DNA of 64,000 bases from assembly GCA_030749235.1 (NCBI GenBank), contig JASMKM010000078.1, positions 1 through 64,000 of the forward strand, written 5' to 3'. Positions 50,910-60,812 of this stretch are shown here, one piece after another. The notes under the pieces are model-generated. The model had not been told where the DNA came from. It did no database searches and worked only from the letters and a program-made list of their open reading frames with translations. Source of the DNA: Planctomycetota bacterium (GTDB taxonomy: Bacteria > Planctomycetota > UBA1135). A program made the position numbers and the translations under genes. How positions within the stretch are numbered: the first letter of the stretch is position 1; the number at the start of each line of letters is the position of its first letter.

Positions 50910-51081
50910 GAGTGAGGAGGAACTGGGGGATGTGTGGGGGAAAGGGATGGACAGGTGACTGCCTCATTGAATCAACCGTATCACGGTTTTAAATCTTAGG
51001 GGAACTATTTATAGGGAACTATTAGGAACTTTCTAATCCAGAGTGATGGAGATTCTCCGGCAGGACGCCGCCGCACCTCGA

Positions 51082-51666
51082 TCAAGCCAGTGGATTCGAT
51101 GACCGTACCAAACTCAAGAACTCGCTGCGCGTTCGCGGGTCGGAACGGAAGGTGCCGAGCATGCACGAGGTGGCCGTCACGCTGGCCTGCTTCGCTACCC
51201 CACGCATCATCATGCAAAGATGAGCGGCCTCAGTAACCACCGCAACGCCAAGAGGTTCCAGCACCTCACTGATGGCTTCGGCAATCTGCACGGTCATCCG
51301 CTCCTGCACCTGCAGGCGTCGCGCGAACATATCCACAATGCGAGGCAGTTTGCTCAGGCCGATTATCTTGCCTTTCGGCAGGTAGGCGATGTGGACGCGC
51401 CCATAGAAAGGCAACATGTGGTGTTCGCACAAGGAGTAGAACTCGATGTCCTTGACCAGCACCATCTCATCGACTTCCTCGGTGAACAGGGCGCCGTTGA
51501 CGACTTCGGCAAGCTTGGTGCTATGGCCGCTGACCAGGTACTCATAACTCTTGGCAACTCGCTCCGGGGTCTGCTTCAGGCCTTCGCGTTCTGGATCCTC
51601 CCCCAGCTCGACAAGCATCTTCTTGACGAGGGCTTCCACCTGCGGATTTGGCTGATTCTTACTCAT
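51082..51666 (-). CDS. folE: GTP cyclohydrolase I
   Basis: [66 protein letters not shown] zinc ligands present. Confidence 0.96.
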   Translation of the reverse strand: MSKNQPNPQVEALVKKMLVELGEDPEREGLKQTPERVAKSYEYLVSGHSTKLAEVVNGALFTEEVDEMVLVKDIEFYSLCEHHMLPFYGRVHIAYLPKGKIIGLSKLPRIVDMFARRLQVQERMTVQIAEAISEVLEPLGVAVVTEAAHLCMMMRGVAKQASVTATSCMLGTFRSDPRTRSEFLSLVRSSNPLA

Positions 51667-52087
51667 GGTCAGGTCCGAAGTAATCACTACGACAATCGCG
51701 GCTCTCTTCAATACGCAAGCGATACAGCTTGGCACTGCTGTCGGTGAAGGCATCAGCCAGCTGTTCCCAGAACGCGATCAGCAGGTTCTCTGATGTGGGC
51801 ACGATGCCCTGCAGGAAGGGCACGTCCAGATTCAGGTTGCGATGGTCAACCTGGTCGTAGATGCGCTGATCGACCAACTGCTTGAGTTTCAGAAAGTCGT
51901 AGACCATGCCGGTCTCCGAATCCACCGGCCCCTGCAGGGTGACGGTGAAGAGGTAATTGTGGCCGTGACTGTTGGGGCTGGCACAAATGCCGTAGATATC
52001 GCGATTGCGCTGCTCGGACCAGTCTTCACGGTAAAGACGGTAAGCAGCGCAAAACTCGGTGCGGTAACTGATCTGCTGGACAGGCAT
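51659..52087 (-). CDS. 6-pyruvoyl-tetrahydropterin synthase/QueD family protein with substituted zinc-ligand His
   Basis: [66 protein letters not shown]. Confidence 0.92.
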   Translation of the reverse strand: MPVQQISYRTEFCAAYRLYREDWSEQRNRDIYGICASPNSHGHNYLFTVTLQGPVDSETGMVYDFLKLKQLVDQRIYDQVDHRNLNLDVPFLQGIVPTSENLLIAFWEQLADAFTDSSAKLYRLRIEESRDCRSDYFGPDHE

Positions 52088-52148
52088 GAGGCTTGCCGGG
52101 GAAGGCTAGCCACATATGATACCGGTGCGGCTTGGCTAGAATCAGGGC

Positions 52149-53447
52149 ATGCCCATAAAGCAGCGCCCTCTGGACCCCCGCAGTATCGCATTCGGCGTGT
52201 TCTGGGCGGTAGCCGTGATGTTGAGCGTGAGGTTTCTGTTGGCCCCGTGGATCGACCTGAATACGCGCGAACGCCATGAGCAGATCTTGGCCCAGGCGCA
52301 TGCCACCATCCTGCAGCACAGCCTCGAGCAGCAGGATCCGTCAGACCTGATGCGCAGTGCTGCCGAAGGAATGTTGATGTCCTTGGAGGATCCCTATGCC
52401 AGCTTCGTCGGGCCGGAGCAGATGCGGCGCTTCAACGAGGACAGCAGTGGCACCTTGGTCGGCATCGGCGTGATGCTCAACGGACTCGGTACCGTGCTCT
52501 ACCCGCAACCCGACGGCTTGGCCGAGGCGGCAGGCATCCGCCCCGGGGATCGCTTCCTCGAAGTCGACGGCCTGGACGTCTCCGACTGGATGATGGACCA
52601 GCTCACCGAGGTCTTGCGTGGCGAGATGGGCAGCGAAGTCAACCTACTGATGAAGCATCCCGATGACACTGTCTACGAGGCGCTAGTGAAACGCAGCAAG
52701 GTGCCGACTCTGACCGTCGGCGACGTGCGCCTGCTGGATGAGCAGGCTGGCATCGGCCATGTGCATATCCGGTCCTTCGCCGGCACCACGGCCGACGAGT
52801 TTGAACGCGCGATGTGGCGTCTCAATGGTGCCGCGCCGGACGGCAAGCTGAAGGCCTTGGTGTTGGACCTTCGCTGGAACATTGGCGGCCAATTGAGTTC
52901 GGCGATTGCAATCTTGTCCTTCTTTCTCGATGGCGAACTGGTCTGCAGCCTGGAAGGACGAAACCACACGAGCGAACAGCGTTTCTCGGCACGCGGCAAG
53001 GCGGTCTACAAAGACCTGCCAATCGTACTGGTGGTCAACGAATGGAGTGCGTCGGGTTCCGAGGTGTTGGCTGCGGCCTTACGCGAACGCGGCAAGGCAG
53101 TGCTGGTCGGAGCCCGCACCTACGGCAAGGGCATCTATCAACAGGTCTATGATTTCGAGAAGGGCAACTTCGTGTTGAAGTTCACTGCCGGTTACTACAC
53201 CACGCCGTCCGGGCGTATCCTTGAAGGCCATCTGAACCCGTCCTTGGTCGGCGGCCTGGAAGCAGATATTCCGGTGCGCACCTTGGCTGAGAACAGTGCC
53301 GGGATTCGCGCTTGGCTGCGCCTCAATCCACCGCCTTCACGATTCCGTGACGAGGTCTACGCGATGTTCCCTGCCATCCGCGACGCTCAACCTCCTGATG
53401 ATCTTGCCCTCGAGACGGCGCTGCGCCTGATGCAGTCCAGCCTTTGA
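52149..53447 (+). CDS. S41 family C-terminal processing peptidase with PDZ domain
   Basis: SLEDPYASFVGPEQMRRFNEDSSGTLVGIGV; PDZ AEAAGIRPGDRFLEVDG; VNEWSASGSEVLAAALRERGKAVLVGARTYGKG. Confidence 0.93.
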   Translation: MPIKQRPLDPRSIAFGVFWAVAVMLSVRFLLAPWIDLNTRERHEQILAQAHATILQHSLEQQDPSDLMRSAAEGMLMSLEDPYASFVGPEQMRRFNEDSSGTLVGIGVMLNGLGTVLYPQPDGLAEAAGIRPGDRFLEVDGLDVSDWMMDQLTEVLRGEMGSEVNLLMKHPDDTVYEALVKRSKVPTLTVGDVRLLDEQAGIGHVHIRSFAGTTADEFERAMWRLNGAAPDGKLKALVLDLRWNIGGQLSSAIAILSFFLDGELVCSLEGRNHTSEQRFSARGKAVYKDLPIVLVVNEWSASGSEVLAAALRERGKAVLVGARTYGKGIYQQVYDFEKGNFVLKFTAGYYTTPSGRILEGHLNPSLVGGLEADIPVRTLAENSAGIRAWLRLNPPPSRFRDEVYAMFPAIRDAQPPDDLALETALRLMQSSL

Positions 53448-53451
53448 TGCC

Positions 53452-54474
53452 ATGAACAGTCGACTGGTCCTCGGGATCGAATCCTCATGCGACGAGACCG
53501 CTGCTGCGGTTGTCGCAGACGGCAAGCAGGTGCTTTCGTCGGTAGTCCACACGCAGATTGAAGAACATGCCGCCTGGGGTGGCGTGGTGCCGGAAATTGC
53601 TGGGCGCAGTCATCTGCGCGCGATCCGCCCAGCCATCGAGCAAGCCTTTGCCGATGCCGACATCTGCCATGAACAGTTAGCGGGCATCGCAGTGACCAAT
53701 CGTCCTGGCCTGCTCGGTTCCCTGTTGATTGGCGCCACCGCTGCGAAGGCCTTGTCCTGGGCTTGGAAAAAACCCTTAGTCGGCGTGCATCACATCGAGG
53801 CGCATGTCTATGCGGCCTTGATGACAATCGAGCAGCCACAGTTTCCCTACATCACCTTGGTGGTTTCCGGTGGCCATACCTCCCTGTACCGCACCACTTC
53901 CCCACTGGAGCATGAGCTGCTCGGCTGCACCCGCGACGACGCCGCCGGCGAGGCCTTGGACAAGGCCGCGAAGATGCTTGACCTTGGCTACCCAGGTGGC
54001 CCGGCAATCCAACAAGCCGCCATGGAAGGCGACCCCAAGGCCTTCCCATTTAAATTGCCGTTGTTGGACAAGGACTCCTTGGAGTTCTCCTTCTCGGGCT
54101 TGAAGACAGCCTTGCTCTACACCATCAAAGGCCCCGGCGGCAAGATGGAGGATCCATGGATTATCGATCGCGCGCGCTTGGCCGACTTATGCGCAAGTTA
54201 TGAATATGCCGTCACCGAAACCTTGGCGCGAAAATGCATACGCGCTTGTCAGCAGACCGGCATCGAGCGCATCCTGGTCGGCGGCGGCGTAGCATGCAAC
54301 AAGCGCTTGCGTGAATTGATGCAAGCAGCTGCGCAGAATGCAGGCTTAGAGGCGACTTTCGCCCCTCCGGCTTACTGCACCGACAATGCCGTGATGATCG
54401 CCGGCCTCGGATTCGAACTGCTCGATCGGAATCAGATCGACGACCTTAACCTCGACGTCTTCGCGCGCGCCTAG
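53452..54474 (+). CDS. tsaD: tRNA N6-adenosine threonylcarbamoyltransferase
   Basis: LGIESSCDETAAAVV, EIAGRSHLRAIRP, VHHIEAHVYAAL, LVVSGGHTSLY, KRLRELM. Confidence 0.97.
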   Translation: MNSRLVLGIESSCDETAAAVVADGKQVLSSVVHTQIEEHAAWGGVVPEIAGRSHLRAIRPAIEQAFADADICHEQLAGIAVTNRPGLLGSLLIGATAAKALSWAWKKPLVGVHHIEAHVYAALMTIEQPQFPYITLVVSGGHTSLYRTTSPLEHELLGCTRDDAAGEALDKAAKMLDLGYPGGPAIQQAAMEGDPKAFPFKLPLLDKDSLEFSFSGLKTALLYTIKGPGGKMEDPWIIDRARLADLCASYEYAVTETLARKCIRACQQTGIERILVGGGVACNKRLRELMQAAAQNAGLEATFAPPAYCTDNAVMIAGLGFELLDRNQIDDLNLDVFARA

Positions 54475-54476
54475 TC

Positions 54477-55238
54477 ATGGATCGTAATCAACTACGTGAC
54501 TTGCTCGAAGCCGTACGCGACGGTTCCCTGAACGCTGACGACGCCTTGGAACGACTGGCGCGCTTGCCGGTAAGTCATGGCGAACACACTGTGGCGGATA
54601 CCCATCGTGAGTTGCGTTGTGGAGTGCCGGAAGTCATCTACGCCGCCGGCAAGACTCCCGAGCAATGCGCCGCCGCCGCCAAACTATTGGCAGAAGCGCA
54701 TGATCGTGTATTGCTGACCAAGGCCGACGCCACACGTCATATGGCCGTCGCCAAGGTGCTGCCGCAAGCCACCTTTCATGCCGAAGCCGGCTGCGTCACC
54801 TGGTTCCGCCAAGCACAACAGGAGAAACGCGGCTTTGTCCTGGTGCTAGCCGCCGGCACTTCCGACCTGCAAGTTGCCGCCGAAGCCCAGGTCACCCTCG
54901 ATTGGATGGGTGTGCAGACCGAGTTGATCACCGATATCGGCGTCGCAGGACTCCACCGCCTGCTGCACCACGTTGAGCGATTACGCACAGCGGATTGCCT
55001 AGTGGTCGCCGCCGGCATGGAGGGGGCTTTGCCGTCGGTGGTTGCCGGATTGGTCGCATGCCCACTTGTGGCCGTTCCGACCAGCGTTGGCTATGGTTCT
55101 TCTTTTCAAGGACTTACGGCACTTCTCGCAATGCTGAACAGCTGCGCGCCGGGCATCGGCGTGGTCAACATCGACAATGGCTTCGGCGCTGGCCTGCTGG
55201 CGGCGAAAATCGCGAAATCGGCACATCCTTTGCACTAA
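54477..55238 (+). CDS. larB: Nickel-pincer cofactor biosynthesis protein LarB
   Basis: EVIYAAGKTPEQCAAAAKLLAEAHDRVLLTKAD; VLAAGTSDLQVAAEA; DCLVVAAGMEGALPSVVAGLVACPLVAVPTSVGYG. Confidence 0.92.
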   Translation: MDRNQLRDLLEAVRDGSLNADDALERLARLPVSHGEHTVADTHRELRCGVPEVIYAAGKTPEQCAAAAKLLAEAHDRVLLTKADATRHMAVAKVLPQATFHAEAGCVTWFRQAQQEKRGFVLVLAAGTSDLQVAAEAQVTLDWMGVQTELITDIGVAGLHRLLHHVERLRTADCLVVAAGMEGALPSVVAGLVACPLVAVPTSVGYGSSFQGLTALLAMLNSCAPGIGVVNIDNGFGAGLLAAKIAKSAHPLH

Positions 55239-55245
55239 GGAACGG

Positions 55246-56412
55246 ATGGCTTCCTTAGCCGGATCTCTTCTGGCTGTGATTCTGGTCCAGTCAGCCCCGG
55301 AGCCGCAAGCTCCACCTATTCCGATTGCCGTGTTGCAATCCGGTCAACGGGTGGAATGCGTCGAAGCCGAGGCCGGCGATCGCGAGTTCCAGACTCCTTA
55401 TGGTCTGTTCCGCTCGCCAACCAATCCGGTCGAGAAGGTCGTCGATGGCGCCCAGCAGGCCAAGGACTTACGCAAGCTTCGCAGCGCGGGCGTGCTGGAT
55501 GATTTTACTTGGTTGCATGACCTGTCCACCGCCGGCCAACTGCGCGAATTGTCGATGGCTTGTCTCGAGGTGTTGGCACAGGATCATCAGAATACCTATC
55601 CCTATGAACTCCTCGAATCCTGGGGCCGCAAGCTTGATCCGGTGCCGGCCAAACTAGACCGCGACAAGCGCATCTCATGGTTGTGGAAGCGCGTGACTGG
55701 CAAAGACTTCACCTTGGCGGTCTTAGCTGGTGCAAAGTTGCGCGAAGAAGTTTCACAGAGTTCGCAAGCGCAGAACGAACGCGTGGTGAGCATCCGCCAG
55801 TTGCGCAGCGCCATCCGCAGCAAGAGCATTGTGCAACGCCGCGTTGCATGTTTGGTCGCCGGCCAGCAACGCGAGTTCACGATGCGTGAGTTGCTGCTCG
55901 AGACGTCGATCGCTGACAAGCTGGATCCGGTGCGCTGCGCTGCCGCCGAAGGCACGCATCAAATACACGCCCACAGTGCTCGCCAGTATTGGGTGCGCAA
56001 CCTAGCGCAGGGCAGCGGTGCACATCGCGATGCAGCCGCTTGGAACCTCGGTCACTTCGGTGGCGCCGACGCCCTCAACGCCTTGATTCACGTGCTGGCC
56101 GCTTGGGAGCACAAGCCACCAGAACGATTCAGGTTTGCCGACCGCACCATCTGGGTAGTCCATCGATCAGACCGCAGCGCCGGTGACTTGGGTGGCTACA
56201 ACCCCGAGAAGCTCGAGGTCGATTTCCGTCACCTGTCCCCAGACCTCGAGTTCCTCGATCTGGGGTCTACATTCACCGTCACGCGTTACGGCGAAAGCCT
56301 CCATATCTTGATTCTCGAAGCCCTAGACACCTGGGCAGGAGAAAAAACTGACCGCGATACTGCGGCTTGGATAACTTGGTACCTTGAGGTTTGGTTGCCG
56401 TCGCGCGCCTAA
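55246..56412 (+). CDS. Secreted HEAT-like hypothetical protein, tandem family copy A
   Basis: MASLAGSLLAVILVQSAPEPQAPPIPIAVLQSGQRVECVEAEAG...WGRKLDPVPAKLDRDKRISWLWKRV; same layout as the next two ORFs. Confidence 0.8.
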   Translation: MASLAGSLLAVILVQSAPEPQAPPIPIAVLQSGQRVECVEAEAGDREFQTPYGLFRSPTNPVEKVVDGAQQAKDLRKLRSAGVLDDFTWLHDLSTAGQLRELSMACLEVLAQDHQNTYPYELLESWGRKLDPVPAKLDRDKRISWLWKRVTGKDFTLAVLAGAKLREEVSQSSQAQNERVVSIRQLRSAIRSKSIVQRRVACLVAGQQREFTMRELLLETSIADKLDPVRCAAAEGTHQIHAHSARQYWVRNLAQGSGAHRDAAAWNLGHFGGADALNALIHVLAAWEHKPPERFRFADRTIWVVHRSDRSAGDLGGYNPEKLEVDFRHLSPDLEFLDLGSTFTVTRYGESLHILILEALDTWAGEKTDRDTAAWITWYLEVWLPSRA

Positions 56413-56427
56413 GCCCTAGTCCTTTTC

Positions 56428-57501
56428 ATGCTCTGCACATTCCTAGCTGTCCTCATCAGTCAACATCCGATTGCGGTCCTCGAATCCGGTACCCGCATCG
56501 AAGTCGAAGGCACGACCGAAATTGGTGCCAGGAAGGTGCAGACCACACATGGAAGTTACGACGCGAGCATCGACCCGGTCGCCTCGATCGCCGATGCAGC
56601 CCATGACCTCGTATTGCTGGCACCGTTACGCGAACTGGATTACGAGGCTTGGCTGTCGCGCATCGCCGAGCGTGGCTTGGTCAGCGTGATTTATGCCGAT
56701 AAGCCACCTAAGGGTTTCGCGGCTGCACGCTTGAACGCCTTGGAGCAATGGGGTCAACGGTTGGATCGTTTGCCGGGAAAGACCAAGCGTGATGAGCGCG
56801 TCGAGCTGTTGTGGAAGCTGTTGCAGAAGGCCAACGATGCCGATCAGGCGCTGCTGACCGGCGAGTTGTTGCGCGAAGTGTCGCTGTCCAGCGTACGTCA
56901 GAAGCGCCGCGTGCCGCTTGCCGACCTAGGTCGCGCCCTCGATTCCAAGGATGTGGAAATCCGTCGCGCCGCCTGCCGTCTTGCTGCCCACCAACAGGAA
57001 CTTAGCACCCAACATCGCTTGAGTAAGTTGAGCCTGACAGATAGATCCGAACTGGTGCGCCCAGCCGCTGCCGAGGCGATGATGAGCCTTGACGAGGAGC
57101 GCGCCTTAGGCCGCTGGGCTGTCGAGCTCTGGACTTCCCGTAAGGATTCCGAGCGTATTCATGCTGCCGAGCACTTGGGCGATTTCGGGGCCAACAACGA
57201 GGACGTCCTGAAGACCTTGATCTACGCGCTCGGGACTGGCGACCACCAGGCACCGGGGCAATATGTATTCTTCGGCAAGCAGGTGTCGATCATCACCGAC
57301 TTCGACGTCGAGGTCGCCAACAATGCCGTAATCGCCGACCCACAGATTTCGGTGGTCACCGAAGGGGCTGTCCTGCACGTGAGAATCATCTCTATCCATT
57401 TGGGGCGCACGATTACGAGCTCTCTGCAGCAACTCTCAAAGGCTGATTTCGGCAATGATCGACAGGCATGGCTACGCTGGTACGAAGCCCGCCGGAAATG
57501 A
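56428..57501 (+). CDS. Secreted HEAT-like hypothetical protein, tandem family copy B
   Basis: MLCTFLAVLISQHPIAVLESGTRIEVEGTTEIG...LRELDYEAWLSRIAERGLVSVIYADKPPKGFAAARLNALEQWGQRLDRLPGKTKRDERVELLWKLL. Confidence 0.82.
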   Translation: MLCTFLAVLISQHPIAVLESGTRIEVEGTTEIGARKVQTTHGSYDASIDPVASIADAAHDLVLLAPLRELDYEAWLSRIAERGLVSVIYADKPPKGFAAARLNALEQWGQRLDRLPGKTKRDERVELLWKLLQKANDADQALLTGELLREVSLSSVRQKRRVPLADLGRALDSKDVEIRRAACRLAAHQQELSTQHRLSKLSLTDRSELVRPAAAEAMMSLDEERALGRWAVELWTSRKDSERIHAAEHLGDFGANNEDVLKTLIYALGTGDHQAPGQYVFFGKQVSIITDFDVEVANNAVIADPQISVVTEGAVLHVRIISIHLGRTITSSLQQLSKADFGNDRQAWLRWYEARRK

Positions 57502-58640
57502 CATTCACCCCCACCTTGCTTCTTGCCCTTTTCGCCAGCGCTCCATTGCTTGCCCAAAAGGCTGCAACCGCACCCACTGATGCGGAAGTTACCACTGCGG
57601 TGCTGAGTGATGGCACGCGGCTGGATGTATTGGCAGGGACCAAGGTCGGCACCTTCATGATCAAGACGGAGTTTGGCATCCTGCGCAGCCAAGGCGAGCA
57701 AGTCGAGAGGATTGTCGATGGCAAGCAGGAGGTGCGCATCCTCGAACCGCTGCGGGAATTGGATTATGCGCAGTGGGTTGCGCGGCTTGCCGAACGTGGG
57801 CACATCAATCGGCTGTTCGCAGATGTTCCGCCGACAGAACATGAAGGCGTGCTGCTCGAGGCCTTGCGGGTTTGGGGTCGGCGTTTGGATGCCTTGTCTC
57901 CGAAGATCGACCGTGATGAACGGGTCGAGACTTTGTACAAACATTTGCTGAAGACCACCGACAGCAAGCAAATCGCCCTATTGGTCGGTGCCCTGGAGCA
58001 CGAAATCTCGCCAGTACCCGACTCGAAGCGTCGGCCAACGGTGGCGGAATGGGGCAAGCTGCATCAGAGTCCGATTGCCGCCCAACGTTGGGCGGCCGCG
58101 CGCATCGCTGCGGTGTTGAACGACGCCAACCTCGAGTTGGACCTGCTCGAGTTGAGCTTGCATGATAAGAAGCTCTGGGTTGGCCTAGAGGCTGGCCTTG
58201 CCCTGAACCTGATCGACAAGAGAGGAGCCATCTATCGTTGGTCCTACGAGATGGTGCGGCGCAATCCGACTATGGTGCAGAACCGCAGCGCGCTGCAGCT
58301 GGCCGCCTGGTGCCGCCAAGACCGACAGAACGCCAAGGAGATGAGCTTGCGGGTGCGCAGTGGTGCCTTCTTCCGCACCAACTCCTATCCATTGACCTAT
58401 CGGCCGCTGACCAGTCGCCGTTATTCGGATGAGGATCGTGAAGGCACTTTCCATTCGGTGCTAGCCGTGGGGGTGCCTTCACGGCTACTAATGCTGCAGG
58501 TCGCCGAAATCATCGAGCGTGTCGGCAATGCTGCCGAGATGGAGCCCCCAGCGATCGAAGCCTTGCCGGAAGACGCTACCACAGCAGACTTTGAGAAGGC
58601 GCAAGGGGAAGCTTGGCGAAAGGTGTTCCTGGGACGATAA
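57498..58640 (+). CDS. Secreted HEAT-like hypothetical protein, tandem family copy C
   Basis: MTFTPTLLLALFASAPLLAQ...TTAVLSDGTRLDVLAGTKVG...LRELDYAQWVARLAERGHINRLFADVPPTEHEGVLLEALRVWGRRLDALSPKIDRDERVETLYKHL; ATGA overlap with copy B. Confidence 0.82.
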   Translation: MTFTPTLLLALFASAPLLAQKAATAPTDAEVTTAVLSDGTRLDVLAGTKVGTFMIKTEFGILRSQGEQVERIVDGKQEVRILEPLRELDYAQWVARLAERGHINRLFADVPPTEHEGVLLEALRVWGRRLDALSPKIDRDERVETLYKHLLKTTDSKQIALLVGALEHEISPVPDSKRRPTVAEWGKLHQSPIAAQRWAAARIAAVLNDANLELDLLELSLHDKKLWVGLEAGLALNLIDKRGAIYRWSYEMVRRNPTMVQNRSALQLAAWCRQDRQNAKEMSLRVRSGAFFRTNSYPLTYRPLTSRRYSDEDREGTFHSVLAVGVPSRLLMLQVAEIIERVGNAAEMEPPAIEALPEDATTADFEKAQGEAWRKVFLGR

Positions 58641-58649
58641 TGCCCAGCG

Positions 58650-59795
58650 ATGGCCGCCTCCGACATCCCCGCCACCTTAGTCCTTGAAGATGGTTCTGTA
58701 TTCCGCGGCCGCAGCGTCGGCACCAGCGGTCAACGAGCCTTTGAGCTGGTCTTCCACACTGGAATGACCGGGTACCAGGAAATCCTGACCGATCCGTCCT
58801 ACTGCGGCCAAGCGGTGGTCATGACCTATCCGCAGATTGGCAATTATGGCTGCCAAGCAGCAGCTGATGAATCGGACCGCTGCTGGGCGTCGGCAATGAT
58901 TATGCGCCAGCTTACGCCCTGCACTTCCAGCTGGACCGCCGAGCAGAGCCTCCAGGAATACTTTCTTGATCGCGACGTGATGGCCATGGATGGTGTCGAC
59001 ACCCGTGAGTTGACCCTAATTCTGCGCAACAAGGGTGCGCAACGCGCCATCATCAGTACCGAGACCGACGACGTGGCAACACTGCTGGAACTGGCTCGTG
59101 CCCACAAGTCACTCGATAACCGCGACCTGGCCTCCGAGGTCAGTTGTAAGCAGAGCTATACGTGGAGCGAAGGCCTTCCTGATACTGAGACTTGGAACCC
59201 AAGCGGCTTGCACGATGGTGCGCGTAAACTGGTGTGCTACGACTTCGGCATCAAGCGCAACATTCTGCGCAATCTGGTCAGTGCCGGTTTTGCACCAGTG
59301 GTGGTGCCCGTTGATACCCCTGCGGCCGACGTCCTCGCCATGAAGCCCGATGCGGTCTTCCTGTCGAACGGTCCGGGTGACCCCGCTGCGGTGACGGCGG
59401 CAATCGAAGCCGTCAGTGAGTTGGTCGCTGCCGACATGCCGCTGTTCGGAATCTGCCTGGGCCATCAGATTCTGGCGCTGGCGCTGGGAGGCCGTACCTA
59501 CAAGATGAAGTTCGGTCACCATGGTGCCAATCATCCGGTGGTCGAGCCAGCCAGTGGCCGAATCGACATCAGCTCGCAGAACCATGGTTTCGCGGTGGAC
59601 CCCGACAGCCTGGAAGGCACTGGCCTCGAAGTCAGCCACTACAACGGCAATGACAAGACCGTCGCCGGTCTGCGCCACAACAGTAAGCCAGTATTCTCGG
59701 TGCAATACCACCCAGAGGGCGCTCCAGGCCCCCATGACCCAGAGCACTTATTTCAGCGCTTTATGTCGCTCCTGGCGGAACCTGCGGCCTTGTAG
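58650..59795 (+). CDS. carA: Carbamoyl-phosphate synthase small subunit
   Basis: LVLEDGSVFRGRSVGTSGQRAFELVFHTGMTGYQEILTDPSYCGQAVVMTYPQIGNYG; LFGICLGHQILALALGGRTYKMKFGHHGANHPV. Confidence 0.97.
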   Translation: MAASDIPATLVLEDGSVFRGRSVGTSGQRAFELVFHTGMTGYQEILTDPSYCGQAVVMTYPQIGNYGCQAAADESDRCWASAMIMRQLTPCTSSWTAEQSLQEYFLDRDVMAMDGVDTRELTLILRNKGAQRAIISTETDDVATLLELARAHKSLDNRDLASEVSCKQSYTWSEGLPDTETWNPSGLHDGARKLVCYDFGIKRNILRNLVSAGFAPVVVPVDTPAADVLAMKPDAVFLSNGPGDPAAVTAAIEAVSELVAADMPLFGICLGHQILALALGGRTYKMKFGHHGANHPVVEPASGRIDISSQNHGFAVDPDSLEGTGLEVSHYNGNDKTVAGLRHNSKPVFSVQYHPEGAPGPHDPEHLFQRFMSLLAEPAAL

Positions 59796-59874
59796 GGGTT
59801 ATCCTGGGTAGACCACTCGGTTCTCGCCCCTGCGGGGACATTTAGTCTTTGGTCCAACGTCCTGTAACTCCACG

Positions 59875-60759
59875 ATGCTCTCGACCCTCCTCCTAAGCTC
59901 CCCTTTCCTCTTCACACCCACCGCTTTCGCCATCCCGCAGGACCCACCTGCCGAAGAAGCCGAAGTCGATGCCGAGATGGAGAAGGTCAAGGCCGGCGAG
60001 GCCGCCGCGCAAATCAAGGAAGCCCTAAAGGGCAAGGAAGAGATTGTGATGGTCGCAACCATCGATAATCTCGGACAGATCAAGTCCAAGCTAGTGACCA
60101 AGGAGGTCTCCAAGGCGCTGAAGATTAAGAAGGAAGCCGTACAGATCTCGGCGATTAAGGCTCTGCGCTTCAACGAGGATCCCACTGCACTTGGCTACTT
60201 ACTAAAGGTGCGCAAGGAGAAGAGCATCCAGGACAACGTCCAGACTGCGGTCGAGTATGCCTACGCCTTAGGACAGAAGGGTGACAAGAAGGCTATCTCG
60301 GCCTTACAGGACAACTTGGTCGGCACGTCGAAGACTCCCAAGGAGGTCCTGAATGCCAAAGTTCTCGCGCTTGGCCACATCCGCCACAAGGATTCGGTTG
60401 AGGCCATCCTCGATTACGCCAAGACGACCATCGGCCGTGGGCGTCGCGGCGCCGTAAAGCAAAAGGTTTCGCGCGAGGTCCGTGGTTCCTTGTCGATTCT
60501 GACTGGCACCGATCAAGGAGATTCCCTCGCGGCTTGGGAAGACTGGTGGTATGACCATCGTTCCAAGTTCAAGATGTCGACGGTCGAAGGCGAACTGGAC
60601 AATGAACGTCAGCAGCGTGCATGGACCAAGCTGTGGATGACGCCCGCAGAGAAGGAAGAGGCGGCCGAAAAGGCTGAAGGAGAGAAGAAGAAACGGAAGG
60701 AGAAGCGGGAGAAGGGTGCGGATGCAGAAAGCTCCAGCGACAGCGACGAGGACTTCTAG
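59875..60759 (+). CDS. Exported HEAT-repeat-like hypothetical protein with charged C-terminus
   Basis: MLSTLLLSSPFLFTPTAFAIPQ signal-like; helical repeats VSKALKIKKEAVQISAIKAL; C-term KKKRKEKREKGADAESSSDSDEDF. Confidence 0.75.
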   Translation: MLSTLLLSSPFLFTPTAFAIPQDPPAEEAEVDAEMEKVKAGEAAAQIKEALKGKEEIVMVATIDNLGQIKSKLVTKEVSKALKIKKEAVQISAIKALRFNEDPTALGYLLKVRKEKSIQDNVQTAVEYAYALGQKGDKKAISALQDNLVGTSKTPKEVLNAKVLALGHIRHKDSVEAILDYAKTTIGRGRRGAVKQKVSREVRGSLSILTGTDQGDSLAAWEDWWYDHRSKFKMSTVEGELDNERQQRAWTKLWMTPAEKEEAAEKAEGEKKKRKEKREKGADAESSSDSDEDF

Positions 60760-60768
60760 GGAATCTGA

Positions 60769-60805
60769 CCCCTTGGCTGTGCTTCATGGCCGTGCAACCA
60801 AGGGG
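60769..60805. terminator. Candidate terminator between convergent genes
   Basis: ccccttgg...ccaagggg 8-bp stem, 21-nt loop, followed on + strand by ccggtctctactggttttt. Confidence 0.5.
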
Positions 60806-60812
60806 CCGGTCT

